From contig NZ_MKQD01000052.1 in NCBI RefSeq assembly GCF_001913705.1, positions 1 to 45,555 on the forward strand: DNA of 45,555 nt, read 5' to 3'. The notes beneath the pieces were generated by a model. That model did not search any database. It was given only the letters and a program-made list of their open reading frames with translations, and was not told where the DNA came from. This DNA comes from Thalassotalea sp. PP2-459 (GTDB lineage: Bacteria; Pseudomonadota; Gammaproteobacteria; Enterobacterales; Alteromonadaceae). The position numbers and the translations under genes were made by a program. Positions 26,071 through 35,662 of the stretch are shown one piece after another. Position 1 is the first letter of the stretch. The number at the start of each line of letters is the position of its first letter.

Positions 26071-27102
26071 ATGGCACTCTCAAGTCAATTATTATTCTTT
26101 TTTAGCGCTCTTGGTGCGTTTAATGGTTTATTTTTGGCATTGTATCTATGGTTTTCTAAACCTTTTACCACAGAAAAGAGATTTTTAGCTGCATTATTAT
26201 TGGTTATTAGTTTACGAATTTCGAAGTCTATTTGGTTTTATTTTGATCCAACCATTGGTAAACAGTTCTTACAAATAGGATTATCGGCTTGCTTTTTGAT
26301 AGGCCCCTTCTTGTACTTTTACATCGCCTGTGTAACAAAGCAATTAGAACGACTTACCTTGCATTGGAAAATTCATATCAGTTTACTTTGCGTAATAATT
26401 ATTGCAGTTGGTACGCTATATCCTTATCAAAGTAATGTAGAGTTATGGGGTGTTTTCTACAAGCTTATTAACTGGAGTTGGTTTGCATACCTAGTTTCAT
26501 CATGCATGTTACTTTATCCTACATTATCACTTTTAATTACCAATAAGAGAGCGTTAGCAAGAAGCGATTTAGTAAGCGTTAATGTGTTTTTTGGGGTGAG
26601 CATTATTTGGTTGGCCTATTTTACGGCGTCGTATACCTCTTATATTGTTGGTGCATTAACATTCTCTTTTATTTTATACATGAGTGTGTCAACAGTGATG
26701 TTAAAAACTCATCATAAAAAAGAGATGCGCTATGCAAATAAAAAAATTGAAGAGGTGGCCGCAAGTGAGCTTTTAACGCAATTAAACGTACTAATGGAAA
26801 CAGAAAAACTATATAAAAACGCTAACTTAACGCTTGGTCAGTTAGCGAGAAGAATGCATGTATCCGTACCACAACTCTCACAACTTTTGAACGATAATAT
26901 GGGCAAGTCGTTTTCAAGTTATGTGAATGAATGGCGAATTGAAGAGGCAAAACAGCTACTTATTACAGAGCCGAATATGACCATGGAAGTCATTGCTGAA
27001 TTATCAGGTTACAATGCACAATCTACCTTTTACAGTGCGTTTAAGCAATTTGAACAGTTAACGCCTGCGAAATACCGTCATTCTATTCTTAATAACTCTT
27101 AA
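26071..27102 (+). CDS. Membrane-anchored AraC-family regulator
   Basis: A 343-residue protein, start taken as ATG 26071 (AGCAGG upstream; TTG 26065 is also in frame). Residues 1-215 hold about seven membrane segments, a 7TM-like sensor module. The C-terminal 115 residues form the AraC double HTH (LTLGQLARRMHVSVPQLSQLLN, and TMEVIAELSGYNAQSTFYSAFKQFEQLTPAKYR). Such proteins couple a membrane signal directly to transcription. The next gene starts 91 bases downstream in the same direction and is the likely target. The inducer is not known. Confidence 0.88.
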   Translation: MALSSQLLFFFSALGAFNGLFLALYLWFSKPFTTEKRFLAALLLVISLRISKSIWFYFDPTIGKQFLQIGLSACFLIGPFLYFYIACVTKQLERLTLHWKIHISLLCVIIIAVGTLYPYQSNVELWGVFYKLINWSWFAYLVSSCMLLYPTLSLLITNKRALARSDLVSVNVFFGVSIIWLAYFTASYTSYIVGALTFSFILYMSVSTVMLKTHHKKEMRYANKKIEEVAASELLTQLNVLMETEKLYKNANLTLGQLARRMHVSVPQLSQLLNDNMGKSFSSYVNEWRIEEAKQLLITEPNMTMEVIAELSGYNAQSTFYSAFKQFEQLTPAKYRHSILNNS

Positions 27103-27193
27103 ATTATAATTCCGAAGTTCGATTTTATATTTTATGAGTGTATGAATTCATCTCTTCTCTTAATGTTGATGTGACCATCAAGAGGAGGATCAT

Positions 27194-28327
27194 ATGAATT
27201 CATTTAGGTTATTTAGTTTGAGTATAATACTTATGTTATTGAGTAACATTGTAGGCGCTAACGATATACAAGAGGATTTAAACGAAATAAAGCAAATAGA
27301 GCGAACGTTAAAACATTATATTGAAGGTACTGCTTTTAATAACAAAGAGAAAATTGAGCAGGCGTTTTATCGTGATGCAACACTATTATTAGAAAAACAA
27401 AATCAGGATGTATGGCCTGTTCCCGCGAGTGAATATATTTCATGGTTTAACAAAAAAGGAAAATTTAATGGGCGGATTGGTGAAATATTATCAATTGATT
27501 TAGCGAGCGGAGCCGCAACAGCAAAAGTAGAGATAATAACCCCTAAAACATCTAAGCGTTATATTGACTTGTTCTTATTAAAAAAGCTTGATTCTGACTG
27601 GAAAATAATCAGCAAAATGGCGGTCAGTGAGAAAACAATTAGTCATGGAAAAAGAATACTATTTATCGTCTCTAACGCACATTTTCATGGTGACTCTCGT
27701 TTACCTGCCGGAGTAAGTTTTTCTGAAGTCGTCAAAGCATTTGAAACGTTTAAACAAGCAGGTTATACCGTTGACTTCCTAAGCCCAGAAGGAGGTGCCA
27801 TTCCCTTATCTTATATTAATACATCAGATCCAATACATAAGAAGTACTTGTACGACAGTGACTTTATGTATGCCATTGGCCACACTAAATCTCCAAACGA
27901 GGTATATGCTGCGGATTATCGAGCTGTTCATTATGTAGGAGGAAGCAATGCCATGTATCAAGTAGCTGAGAATAAAGCAATACAGAAGATTGCGATGGAC
28001 GTTTATGAAAAGCATAACGGTATCGTCTCATCAGTCTGTCATGGTACAGCGGGAATTGTTAATTTGATGACTGAAAATGGAGAGTATTTAGTAAAAGGGC
28101 GAAGAATAAGTGGTTATCCAGAATCGTTTGAAAATCAAAGTAAAGCGTACTTTAAAGAGTTCCCCTTTTTGATTCAAAAAACCATAGAAGAGAGAGGCGG
28201 TTCGTTTTTTCACAGTGGTAGGAATGTAGCGCATGTGGAAGTTGACGGTCGAATTGTCACGGGACAAAACCATTTATCATCAACGCTTGTTGCACAAAAA
28301 ATGGTTGAAATATTGGCAATGCAATAA
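27194..28327 (+). CDS. Exported NTF2-like / DJ-1 (PfpI) fusion protein
   Basis: A 377-residue protein with a strong AGAGGAGG site. A signal peptide (about 1-22) precedes an NTF2-like/lumazine-binding fold (about 30-145) and a DJ-1/PfpI domain (about 152-377). The DJ-1 nucleophile-elbow sequence SSVCHGTAG places Cys at about residue 282, with the acidic residue in SHGTAG context and ...EVSEV upstream. Class I GATase-like folds of this group include glyoxalases, chaperones and proteases. It follows the membrane AraC regulator, which may control it. The fusion of two domains in one exported protein is uncommon. Confidence 0.82.
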   Translation: MNSFRLFSLSIILMLLSNIVGANDIQEDLNEIKQIERTLKHYIEGTAFNNKEKIEQAFYRDATLLLEKQNQDVWPVPASEYISWFNKKGKFNGRIGEILSIDLASGAATAKVEIITPKTSKRYIDLFLLKKLDSDWKIISKMAVSEKTISHGKRILFIVSNAHFHGDSRLPAGVSFSEVVKAFETFKQAGYTVDFLSPEGGAIPLSYINTSDPIHKKYLYDSDFMYAIGHTKSPNEVYAADYRAVHYVGGSNAMYQVAENKAIQKIAMDVYEKHNGIVSSVCHGTAGIVNLMTENGEYLVKGRRISGYPESFENQSKAYFKEFPFLIQKTIEERGGSFFHSGRNVAHVEVDGRIVTGQNHLSSTLVAQKMVEILAMQ

Positions 28328-28335
28328 ATAGAAAG

Positions 28336-28363
28336 GCAGGGCTCATTTTATCATAAGCCCTGC
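28336..28363. terminator. Bidirectional hairpin between converging genes
   Basis: GCAGGGCT and AGCCCTGC pair over 8 bases with a 12-base A/T-rich loop, between the DJ-1 fusion gene and the converging CcdA-like gene. T tracts are weak on both sides. Confidence 0.55.
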
Positions 28364-28371
28364 TATCAGGA

Positions 28372-29064
28372 TTAAATAGAGGTTACCCAATCAGGCAGAA
28401 TATCTAAAGCCCATGTTTCTAATATTCTGTCTATCCCTGTCAGGATAATGAGTGCTAGAAATATTAATGTAACACCAAGAAAATACTTGCCAAATTTTCC
28501 TGATGTTTTTAATGCGGTTAATTTTTTACCTGAAAAGTGACCTAACGCAACCAGTGGAACAGCGGTACCGATACCAAATGAAAGCATAACAATAAAAGCC
28601 ATTGGCATGCTTTGTCCCGTTGAAGCAAGTGCGATAGCGGTGCCTAACGTTGGGCCTACACAGGGTAACCAAACGAGTCCTAATGATGCGCCGATAACAA
28701 ATTGCATTGACGGTGAACTGCCTTGAATTTGAACGCTGGCAGCTCTGTTGGTAAGCCTAGAGAGTATTAGCGCTAATCCATCTGCTAATTGCGGTATTAA
28801 TAACGTTGCCCCCATTAAAAGCAACATACCTACGGAAAAATAGCGTAGCCACTCTGTTGATATTCCCAAATTTAACAGGACAAACGTTAAAATGGTGCCT
28901 GCTAGCGCAAAAGCTAAGCTAATCCCCAATGCTAAAGTCACAAGTCCCCACTTAGAGGACTGCATTGCTGATGCAGCTACCGCAGGTATCATGGGTAGAA
29001 CACAAGGTGAAACTAGGCTCAGAATGCCCGCCAGAAAAGCAAGCGGTATTGCGGTAAACTCCAT
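28372..29064 (-). CDS. CcdA/DsbD-type thiol:disulphide transmembrane protein
   Basis: A 230-residue inner-membrane protein with six membrane segments and the two CcdA cysteine motifs: VSPCVLPMIP near the N-terminus and WLPCVGPTLGTAIALAS in the middle. These cysteines carry electrons from cytoplasmic thioredoxin to a periplasmic partner. It lies five bases after the thioredoxin-like gene, which is its probable substrate or partner, so the pair makes a split DsbD or ScsB-like reducing module. Confidence 0.9.
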   Translation of the reverse strand: MEFTAIPLAFLAGILSLVSPCVLPMIPAVAASAMQSSKWGLVTLALGISLAFALAGTILTFVLLNLGISTEWLRYFSVGMLLLMGATLLIPQLADGLALILSRLTNRAASVQIQGSSPSMQFVIGASLGLVWLPCVGPTLGTAIALASTGQSMPMAFIVMLSFGIGTAVPLVALGHFSGKKLTALKTSGKFGKYFLGVTLIFLALIILTGIDRILETWALDILPDWVTSI

Positions 29065-29069
29065 ATTGG

Positions 29070-29447
29070 TTATTCCTCAGCTTGTTTTAATGCTGAGAAT
29101 ATTTTGTCCTTGTTGGTTTCAGCAACTGAAAACCAAAGTTGTTCCTTCCCTTTGTAAATTAATAACGTAGATTGCCTTGGTGCCCTAAAGTGGGTCACCC
29201 AGTCTTTTTGATCATCGTAATCAACTACAAGTACTTTAATGTTGCTATTTGGGTTTTCTTTAAAGTATTGGTTAATAATCTGTGATTGCTTTTTACAGGT
29301 TGGGCACCAAGTTGCAAACACATCGACGAGAAAAGTTTCGTTGTTATTTTGGTATTCTTGGTAAAGCGTTTCTGTAAACGGTAGTTTTTCAGCATTGGCT
29401 GATAGACTAAAAAAGACGAATATAAACGTAGTAAGTAATGTTTTCAT
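29070..29447 (-). CDS. Periplasmic thioredoxin-like protein
   Basis: A 125-residue exported thioredoxin-fold protein. A signal peptide (about 1-19) precedes a CxxC redox site WCPTCKK (C48, C51) in a beta-alpha-beta context and the cis-Pro loop RAPRQSTLLIY. The CPTC dipeptide (PT) is between that of DsbA-type (PH) and thioredoxin (GP) sites. It is followed at 5 bases by the CcdA-like gene, so electrons for this protein probably come from it. Confidence 0.88.
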   Translation of the reverse strand: MKTLLTTFIFVFFSLSANAEKLPFTETLYQEYQNNNETFLVDVFATWCPTCKKQSQIINQYFKENPNSNIKVLVVDYDDQKDWVTHFRAPRQSTLLIYKGKEQLWFSVAETNKDKIFSALKQAEE

Positions 29448-29570
29448 GTCACTCTATAAAAATTAAATTTGAAATGTAGATATTAAGAACGGTTTAATCA
29501 GTTAACTATTTCAAAATTAATCAACAAGAGAGCATTAACGGAAGGTTTTGTTAACATTAAGCCTGTTAAT

Positions 29571-30311
29571 TTAGTCTTTCCATGACTTCAGTATTTCATC
29601 ATATTCACCTGATTTTTTGAGTTTTCTGAGCTCTTGATTAAATTTTTTAGCTAACTCTGACTCTCTAATTACACTCCCATAATTAACTACCGGGAATATC
29701 TGGTGAATGGTGATGTGTTCGTTAGGGAAAAGCTTATTCATAAGGAATTGGAGTACTCTTCGCTCACCAATGACGACATCTACTCTGTTATTCACCAGCA
29801 GTTTAATCTGTACCTCTCGAAGACCCATTTCTTCATAACTAGTTTGCTCAACTATGTGCGTAAATTCATTACCTAAAACAGATTTAGCATGCTGATAGGC
29901 AATAACTCTTTTACCTATTAAGTCATCAATTTTGTTGATTTTTAAGCTCTGCTTCGTTAACGAAATTGCTACGTCTTCAAAAGGTAAATAAGTATCGGTA
30001 AGTGTGCCACTTTTAAATGTGAAGGCGGCGGGGCTCGCCATATCATATTTGCCATGGTTAAACTGTCCCATAAGGCGATTGTATGCCAATAAATGAAATT
30101 CAGTTTGGTAACCCAGTTCGGTAAAAACGCGATCAATTATTTTCACATCAATACCAGTGATACCTTTTTTCTGATCATAATATGCCCACGGCGCTCCAAG
30201 GTTTACGGCAATAGAGATTGTTTTTTTTGCATTAGCGTAAGAAGTTGAAGATGAAAAAAGTAAGATTAATAGTGTGCAGATAGTTGCAAAGCGTTGAATA
30301 ATAACCACCAA
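29571..30311 (-). CDS. Periplasmic solute-binding protein, family 3
   Basis: A 246-residue exported binding protein with the SBP_bac_3 fold (ISIAVNLGAPWAYYDQKKGITGIDVKIID entry, a Y-x-M-x-x-P/S-A-A ligand loop, and a C-terminal FNQELRKLKKSGEYDEILKSW). No permease or ATPase gene is adjacent. Several members of this family in Alteromonadales are orphans, thought to bind small metabolites for signalling. GTG 30311 lacks a clear ribosome-binding site, so the start is uncertain. Confidence 0.8.
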   Translation of the reverse strand: MVVIIQRFATICTLLILLFSSSTSYANAKKTISIAVNLGAPWAYYDQKKGITGIDVKIIDRVFTELGYQTEFHLLAYNRLMGQFNHGKYDMASPAAFTFKSGTLTDTYLPFEDVAISLTKQSLKINKIDDLIGKRVIAYQHAKSVLGNEFTHIVEQTSYEEMGLREVQIKLLVNNRVDVVIGERRVLQFLMNKLFPNEHITIHQIFPVVNYGSVIRESELAKKFNQELRKLKKSGEYDEILKSWKD

Positions 30312-30420
30312 TCAGTCGGAAAATAGGTCATTGATAGAAGATAATTATTAACCTAGAAATCGCATATTGCAACTATTGAAGCATTAAGAGCGTGTAATCA
30401 GTCATTTTTTAGTACCAGTA

Positions 30421-30690
30421 TTATTTACGTAAGGCGAAACGTGCTAATTTTAATAGGGCGGGTCTTCCTAAGGTGTTTACCATATTTTCTGTGTCGTTAT
30501 TTTCTTGTGTTTCTTGTTGAATTTCTTGAGTAGCAGTATTAACAAGCGTTAATAAAGGGGGGGTTTGATAAATTAAGCGAGTTAACTCGTTATAACTCGC
30601 TTTTTTCAGTGCAGATAAAGTGTCTTTATCAACATTAACTGCTGACTTGTTTACAATTTTTTCTGCTAATTCATCTTCAAGAAAAAACAC
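30421..30690 (-). CDS. Small unknown protein at the end of the ectoine gene group
   Basis: An 89-residue soluble protein from GTG 30690, five bases after the symporter stop, so almost certainly co-transcribed. It is acidic at the N-terminus, then polar (IQQETQENNDTEN), with a basic C-terminus (RPALLKLARFALRK). No domain is recognised. Its position suggests a link to osmolyte uptake or to the symporter. Confidence 0.65.
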   Translation of the reverse strand: MFFLEDELAEKIVNKSAVNVDKDTLSALKKASYNELTRLIYQTPPLLTLVNTATQEIQQETQENNDTENMVNTLGRPALLKLARFALRK

Positions 30691-30695
30691 AACTA

Positions 30696-32117
30696 CTATA
30701 CATTCCGTTGTTGAGTGGGTAAGCGAAGTTTAAAGTGAGAAAGTCCAATATAAAATATTAACAAACCTGTGATAATACCTGGCAAACCTTCGTAGATGAA
30801 TTCGGTCAATCCTGCCATTCGCCACAGTAACGCTACAGCAAAACCTACAAAAATTGCGATAATACTTAACAATTGATTGGGCTTTCCACCTAAGCTTTGG
30901 GTTATTAAAAGCGGAGCAAAGGCGCTCGCTAAACCTGACCATGCCATGATAACCATATTAAAAACACTTTGTTTACTGGTTAGTGCTAATAGCAAGGCGA
31001 TAAAAGTGACTAACGTCGTTGTTGCTTTTAACACCCATGTTTTTTCTATCTTTTTTGACGATATATCATGGGTTACTGCCGAAGAGCAACTTAACACTAA
31101 AGAGTCTGTTGTTGACATAGTTGCCGCAAAAATACCGGCTAGAATTAACCCTACTAATACTTCCGGTAATAAATGTTGTGCAAGGGTAGGCAAAGCGAGT
31201 TCTGCATCGAAACTGCCAGTGTCAGCAATAAAGAGTCTAGATAACATACCAACGGCTGTTGCCATGCAATAAAAGCTCGTAAACCATAAATAATACCAGA
31301 GCTTGGCTTTAAACATATTATCAGCATTGTTTAAAGTCATAAACCGCACCATCACGTGGGGCTGACCTATTACCGAAAGGCCGGCGAATATCCAGCTGAT
31401 AATAAACAATGCCAGACCAAATACCCCAGGAAGTAGTAACTTTTCAGGGGTCCAATCCATGTAACCATCGATAGTCGCCAAGCTAGTATATGCCTGATCG
31501 AGGCCACCCACACTGTTTACAGCAGTAACAAGTAAAATTGACATTGCCACTATCATTACAATTGATTGTGCTGCATCGGTCCAAATAGAGGCTCTAATAC
31601 CGCCAAAAAAGCAATATAAGCAGACTAATACTGCGCCAATCACTGCACCATACCATAGAGGCCAGTCTAGAAGCACGTGTAACGCTTTACTTCCTGCGAG
31701 CAATTGAGCTGCAGCGTAAGTTATTAAAAAAGCGAGTGAGATTAGCCCTATTATGCGTTGTAATCCGTTGCCAGATTTACCGTGCCAATTACTTAATACC
31801 CCCGCAAACGAAACTTCTTTGGTATTTGCAGTCGCTTTTTTTAATTGTTTATGGACATAGAGAGAGGCAAGGAAATCGCCGAATATCCAGCCTGCCATTA
31901 ACCAAATAGAAGCAAGACCTGTAACATAGGTGTAACCAATAACACCAATAAACATATAACCGCTGTTATTAGTTGCTACGGCAGATAAACCCACTAACCA
32001 AGGCGATACAGATTCACTTGCCAGGTAGTAGTCTGATTTATTTCCTTTGCTTTGAAAGGCAGAAGATAGGCCTATTAAGGCAAACAATGTAAGAAAACAA
32101 ATAAATGATAAAGTCAT
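30696..32117 (-). CDS. Sodium:solute symporter (SSS family, PutP/OpuE-like)
   Basis: A 473-residue inner-membrane protein with about 13 membrane segments. The sequence features SGYMFIGVIGYTY, GGIRASIWTDAAQSIVMI and the late AATMSTTDSLVLSCSSAVTHD match the solute:sodium symporter family, in particular the proline/compatible-solute branch. It starts 22 bases after the ask gene, on the same strand as ectABC, so its likely role is uptake of compatible solutes or recapture of leaked ectoine. The substrate is inferred from context. Confidence 0.88.
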   Translation of the reverse strand: MTLSFICFLTLFALIGLSSAFQSKGNKSDYYLASESVSPWLVGLSAVATNNSGYMFIGVIGYTYVTGLASIWLMAGWIFGDFLASLYVHKQLKKATANTKEVSFAGVLSNWHGKSGNGLQRIIGLISLAFLITYAAAQLLAGSKALHVLLDWPLWYGAVIGAVLVCLYCFFGGIRASIWTDAAQSIVMIVAMSILLVTAVNSVGGLDQAYTSLATIDGYMDWTPEKLLLPGVFGLALFIISWIFAGLSVIGQPHVMVRFMTLNNADNMFKAKLWYYLWFTSFYCMATAVGMLSRLFIADTGSFDAELALPTLAQHLLPEVLVGLILAGIFAATMSTTDSLVLSCSSAVTHDISSKKIEKTWVLKATTTLVTFIALLLALTSKQSVFNMVIMAWSGLASAFAPLLITQSLGGKPNQLLSIIAIFVGFAVALLWRMAGLTEFIYEGLPGIITGLLIFYIGLSHFKLRLPTQQRNV

Positions 32118-32139
32118 TATTTTACCTTAAATACTGTAC

Positions 32140-33573
32140 TTACGAGGCTAAACAAATAGCATCTCCGTGATCATGTACTTCAATTAATTCAGCATGCAAT
32201 GCTCTTACTGCATCGTCGTAATCATCTTCTTCAATGAAGAATTGAATATCCACTTGGCGCATGGCTTGATGAATTGACAGTACACTAATTTGTTGTTTTG
32301 CTAAAGCATTTACTGCTTTTGAGAGTAAGCCAGGTATTTGCATATCACTACCGATGGCAGAAATAATAGCCACTTTTTTCTGATTTATTTCAGCTTCAGG
32401 GAAGTCATCTTGAATGGCTTCACATATTCGCTTAATTGTTTTTAAACTTGCTTTTAAGTAATGCGTGATAGTATTGGCATTGACGTCTTTTGATACAATG
32501 TAGCCTTTAAAACGCTGTATTGTCTTTAAAATAACCGGATCATAATTATGAATATTTCCAGCCATAGCTTGGTCAAATACTTCTAAGGCATATATACCTT
32601 TGCAGCCGGCAATAATTTCAACACACGGTGATTTACTGACATAGCTACCGGTAATTAAAGTACCTAAATGCTTAGGCTCAAAGGTATTTTTAACCCGTAA
32701 AGGAATTTGACTTTGACGTAAGCCTTTTGCTGCTTTTGGATGTATTGCTTCCATACCTAAATTAGCCAGTTGATCGGCAACATCATAATTGGTTCTACCA
32801 ATAGGAACTGCAGATTCTTCGCCAACTAAATTTGGATCAGCACTACTTAAATGGAATTCTTTATGGATGATTGCTTCGGTGGCATTAGTAAGTACTGCGA
32901 TTCGACTAAATGTCATCTCGCTATAACCTCGATCAAACGTTGACATCAAGCCTGTTTCACTGTGTGCATAACCGGTAGTAATAGGCAAACAGCTCGCTAA
33001 GTCGATATCTTTAAAGGCAAGGTTAACACGTTCATCTAAAGAAATATGTGAAGCAGAACGCCAACCTGTTAAATCGACAAAGCAGGCATTGATACCACTA
33101 TTTTTAAGTAGTAAGGCGGTATTCCACGCACTATGTGCTTCACCAATACTTGCCAACATTTCTTTAACGGTTTCTAAATGCGAGGTTAATGAAAAGTGCC
33201 CGTGTTGACAAAGCTTTTGTAAGTTTAACAAGCAATTGCGTGCGTCTTCTAAGCGTTCTTCAATAAAATTGTTCGCGCTAATCAATTGCTCTGGATCAGT
33301 AAATAAATCTTCATTAATCTTTTGAAGGCTGACAGACAATTGCTTAAAGTGTTCTTGCCAGTTTGAATCGACCATACTGTCGGCAAACAATGAATATACG
33401 CCTGGCTGAGCACTTTTTTTGTGTTCTAAAAGCTTATTAGTTACGCCTGCGTATGCAGATACGACAAAAATACGATTATAAGGTGTTGAAAGATTTGGAT
33501 TTAAGAAAATATTATCTCTTACTGACTTGTAGTCACTCATCGACGTTCCGCCGATTTTTTCAACTGTATGCAT
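32140..33573 (-). CDS. ask: Ectoine-pathway aspartate kinase
   Basis: A 477-residue aspartokinase of the Ask_Ect type. The kinase domain starts with VEKIGGTSM, followed by TTGYAHSETGLMSTFDRGYSEMTF and SADPNLVGE. The C-terminus holds ACT-like regulatory repeats (VAIISAIGSDMQIPGLLSKA). It catalyses the first step, aspartate to aspartyl phosphate, feeding the precursor of EctB. A dedicated ectoine aspartokinase is usual in marine proteobacteria. A 357-base gap with a hairpin separates it from ectC; the symporter follows at 22 bases. Confidence 0.93.
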   Translation of the reverse strand: MHTVEKIGGTSMSDYKSVRDNIFLNPNLSTPYNRIFVVSAYAGVTNKLLEHKKSAQPGVYSLFADSMVDSNWQEHFKQLSVSLQKINEDLFTDPEQLISANNFIEERLEDARNCLLNLQKLCQHGHFSLTSHLETVKEMLASIGEAHSAWNTALLLKNSGINACFVDLTGWRSASHISLDERVNLAFKDIDLASCLPITTGYAHSETGLMSTFDRGYSEMTFSRIAVLTNATEAIIHKEFHLSSADPNLVGEESAVPIGRTNYDVADQLANLGMEAIHPKAAKGLRQSQIPLRVKNTFEPKHLGTLITGSYVSKSPCVEIIAGCKGIYALEVFDQAMAGNIHNYDPVILKTIQRFKGYIVSKDVNANTITHYLKASLKTIKRICEAIQDDFPEAEINQKKVAIISAIGSDMQIPGLLSKAVNALAKQQISVLSIHQAMRQVDIQFFIEEDDYDDAVRALHAELIEVHDHGDAICLAS

Positions 33574-33930
33574 GTTAATCTCAATTACGTTAATGTTAAA
33601 TGTTAAGTAACGTTATTAGGTGAGTCGCCTTAATATAATCCGCCTGAAAGTTGTTTAAGTTATCGCGCGTATTGTTTTATATAGCATAATACGCATTCCA
33701 TGTTTCAGGCTGAAAAATAAAAACTTGATCAGCAAGTCATCAATTGATCTAGGTTTTATTTCTCTTTGGCAAATGAAGAAACCCGTTTCAATAATCAATA
33801 TTTCAAGCAAAATAAATCGGTAATGATTTAACGTTTTGATGACTTCCGTTCTTGCTATGAAATGCTGAAAATGAAATATGCGATTATTCAAACAACCGCA
33901 TATTGGGTTTCAGTATTTGACCATATTAAA
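33574..33930. other. ectC-ask gap with hairpin, no credible gene
   Basis: On the minus strand a hairpin of about 13 bp (33875-33904, outer arms AATATGCG/CGCATATT) lies 26 bases after ectC. The remaining 270 bases contain an A/T-rich stretch and a TATATT hexamer near 33630, perhaps an internal promoter for ask. A 78-codon frame (33655-33891) is judged spurious. Confidence 0.5.
33875..33904 (-). terminator. Hairpin downstream of ectC
   Basis: AATATGCG/CGCATATT with G-U-compatible inner pairs extends to a stem of about 13 bp with a 4-base loop, followed by a T-containing stretch. It may terminate or attenuate transcription before ask. Confidence 0.5.
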
Positions 33931-34329
33931 CTAAATTGTCTCAGCTTCTAATTCGTATGAACCTTCAGAGTTATGAACTTCTTTGCCGTTTAACGGTGGG
34001 TTAAATACGCAAGCAAATTGTATTTCTTTGAAGGCTCTAAGCATATGTTTGTCATGCTTATCTAGAATATAAATTGTGCCAGGTGTTATTGAGTGTTTAC
34101 TGCCATCTTCCAATGACTCAATTTCACCTTCACCAGAAATACAATACACAGATTCTAAGTGCTTTTGGTAATGCAATAGAAAATCTGAACCTTCATAAAT
34201 GGTGGTAATATGGAAAGAAAAACCCATATTGTCTTCTTTTAAAAGAAGTCGTGTACTTTCCCAGTTACCATCTGGTGATACGATACGACGGTTTGATTCG
34301 TTGGCTTTTGATAAATTACGTACAATCAT
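33931..34329 (-). CDS. ectC: Ectoine synthase
   Basis: A 132-residue cupin, AGGAAAA before ATG 34329. It carries the EctC pattern: N-terminal [52 protein letters not shown] and [17 protein letters not shown]. EctC cyclises N-gamma-acetyl-diaminobutyrate to ectoine, using a metal in the cupin barrel. It is 34 bases after ectB. Confidence 0.96.
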   Translation of the reverse strand: MIVRNLSKANESNRRIVSPDGNWESTRLLLKEDNMGFSFHITTIYEGSDFLLHYQKHLESVYCISGEGEIESLEDGSKHSITPGTIYILDKHDKHMLRAFKEIQFACVFNPPLNGKEVHNSEGSYELEAETI

Positions 34330-34363
34330 TAATTTTCCTATAATTTTTATTCAATAAGTATTA

Positions 34364-35653
34364 TTAAGCGAAGTACAACAATGCTTCTGGCATGTCATCG
34401 ACTTTTGCACAGATTTCTTTGACTGACTCTTCGATGATATCAATACCTTGTTTTAAGTTTTCATCACTAATGATTAATGGACAAAATAACTTAATAACAT
34501 GATCTTCTGCGCCGCTCGTTTCAATTAACAAGCCTTTTTGAAAGGCAAGTTTTGTAATTCGTCCAGCGATGTCGCCATCAACACAATTAATGCCTTGGAA
34601 CATGCCTCGGCCTTTCGCAGTGAAGTTGCCTTCACCGTACGTTTCCACAATGCTATTTAATCGCTCAGTGATATAGTCACTTTTGCGCTTAATTTCATCT
34701 GAAAAATGAGAATCTGCCCAGTAGTGTTCTAAGGCAGCTTTTGCGGTAACGAACGCTAAGTTATTACCTCTAAACGTACCGTTATGCTCACCTGGCTTCC
34801 ATTGGTCTAATTCTGGCTTCATCAGTACAACGGCAAATGGTAAACCATAGCCACCTAATGATTTTGATAACGTGACGATGTCTGGAGATAAACCAGCACT
34901 TTCAAAACTGAAAAAGTCGCCAGTTCTACCACAACCTGCTTGAATATCATCTACTATGAGTAAGATTTCGTGCTTCTTACACACTGCTTGAAGCTTTTTA
35001 AGCCAATCAATACTTGCAGCATTGACACCACCTTCACCTTGTACGGTTTCTACTAATACTGCAGCAACAGAGTCAATACCACTGCTTGAGTCACATAACA
35101 CTTTGTCTAGGTATTCGGTGGTGTCTATGTTATCACCTAAGTAACCGTCAAATGGCATACGGTGCACGCCATTTAAGCTAACGCCGGCGCCACCTCGATG
35201 ATGGGAATTACCTGTTGCGGCAAGAGCTCCCAAACTTACACCATGAAAACCGTTAGTAAAACTAACAATGTTATGTTTGCCTGTTACATTACGAGCAATT
35301 TTAATTGCTGCTTCAACAGCGTTTGTACCGGTTGGACCGGTAAATTGCACTATGTACTGTAAATCACGAGGTTTGAGAATTAATTCGTTAAAGGTTTCTA
35401 GAAACTCACCCTTAGCACGTGTGTGCATATCTAAACCATGCGTGATGCCATCATTTTCAATGTACTCAAGGAGTGCTGGCTTAAATTTATCATTGTTGTG
35501 TCCGTAGTTAAGTGTTCCTGCGCCAGCTAAAAAGTCTAAATATTTGTTGCCGTCTTCATCCCACATAAATTCGCCTTTGGCTCGGTTAAAAACTCTAGGG
35601 AATGAACGGGCATAACATTGTACTTCTGATTCAATTTCATTAAATATTTTCAT
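34364..35653 (-). CDS. ectB: Diaminobutyrate-2-oxoglutarate aminotransferase
   Basis: A 429-residue class III PLP aminotransferase. Key features are [48 protein letters not shown], the aspartate in [13 protein letters not shown], and the PLP lysine in [12 protein letters not shown]. It makes 2,4-diaminobutyrate from aspartate semialdehyde. It lies 9 bases after ectA. Confidence 0.96.
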   Translation of the reverse strand: MKIFNEIESEVQCYARSFPRVFNRAKGEFMWDEDGNKYLDFLAGAGTLNYGHNNDKFKPALLEYIENDGITHGLDMHTRAKGEFLETFNELILKPRDLQYIVQFTGPTGTNAVEAAIKIARNVTGKHNIVSFTNGFHGVSLGALAATGNSHHRGGAGVSLNGVHRMPFDGYLGDNIDTTEYLDKVLCDSSSGIDSVAAVLVETVQGEGGVNAASIDWLKKLQAVCKKHEILLIVDDIQAGCGRTGDFFSFESAGLSPDIVTLSKSLGGYGLPFAVVLMKPELDQWKPGEHNGTFRGNNLAFVTAKAALEHYWADSHFSDEIKRKSDYITERLNSIVETYGEGNFTAKGRGMFQGINCVDGDIAGRITKLAFQKGLLIETSGAEDHVIKLFCPLIISDENLKQGIDIIEESVKEICAKVDDMPEALLYFA

Positions 35654-35662
35654 AATAGTTTT

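Noticed and set aside
33655-33891. 78-codon frame between ectC and ask
   Set aside because: Its TTG start lies inside the ectC hairpin, it has no ribosome-binding site and shows no family likeness.
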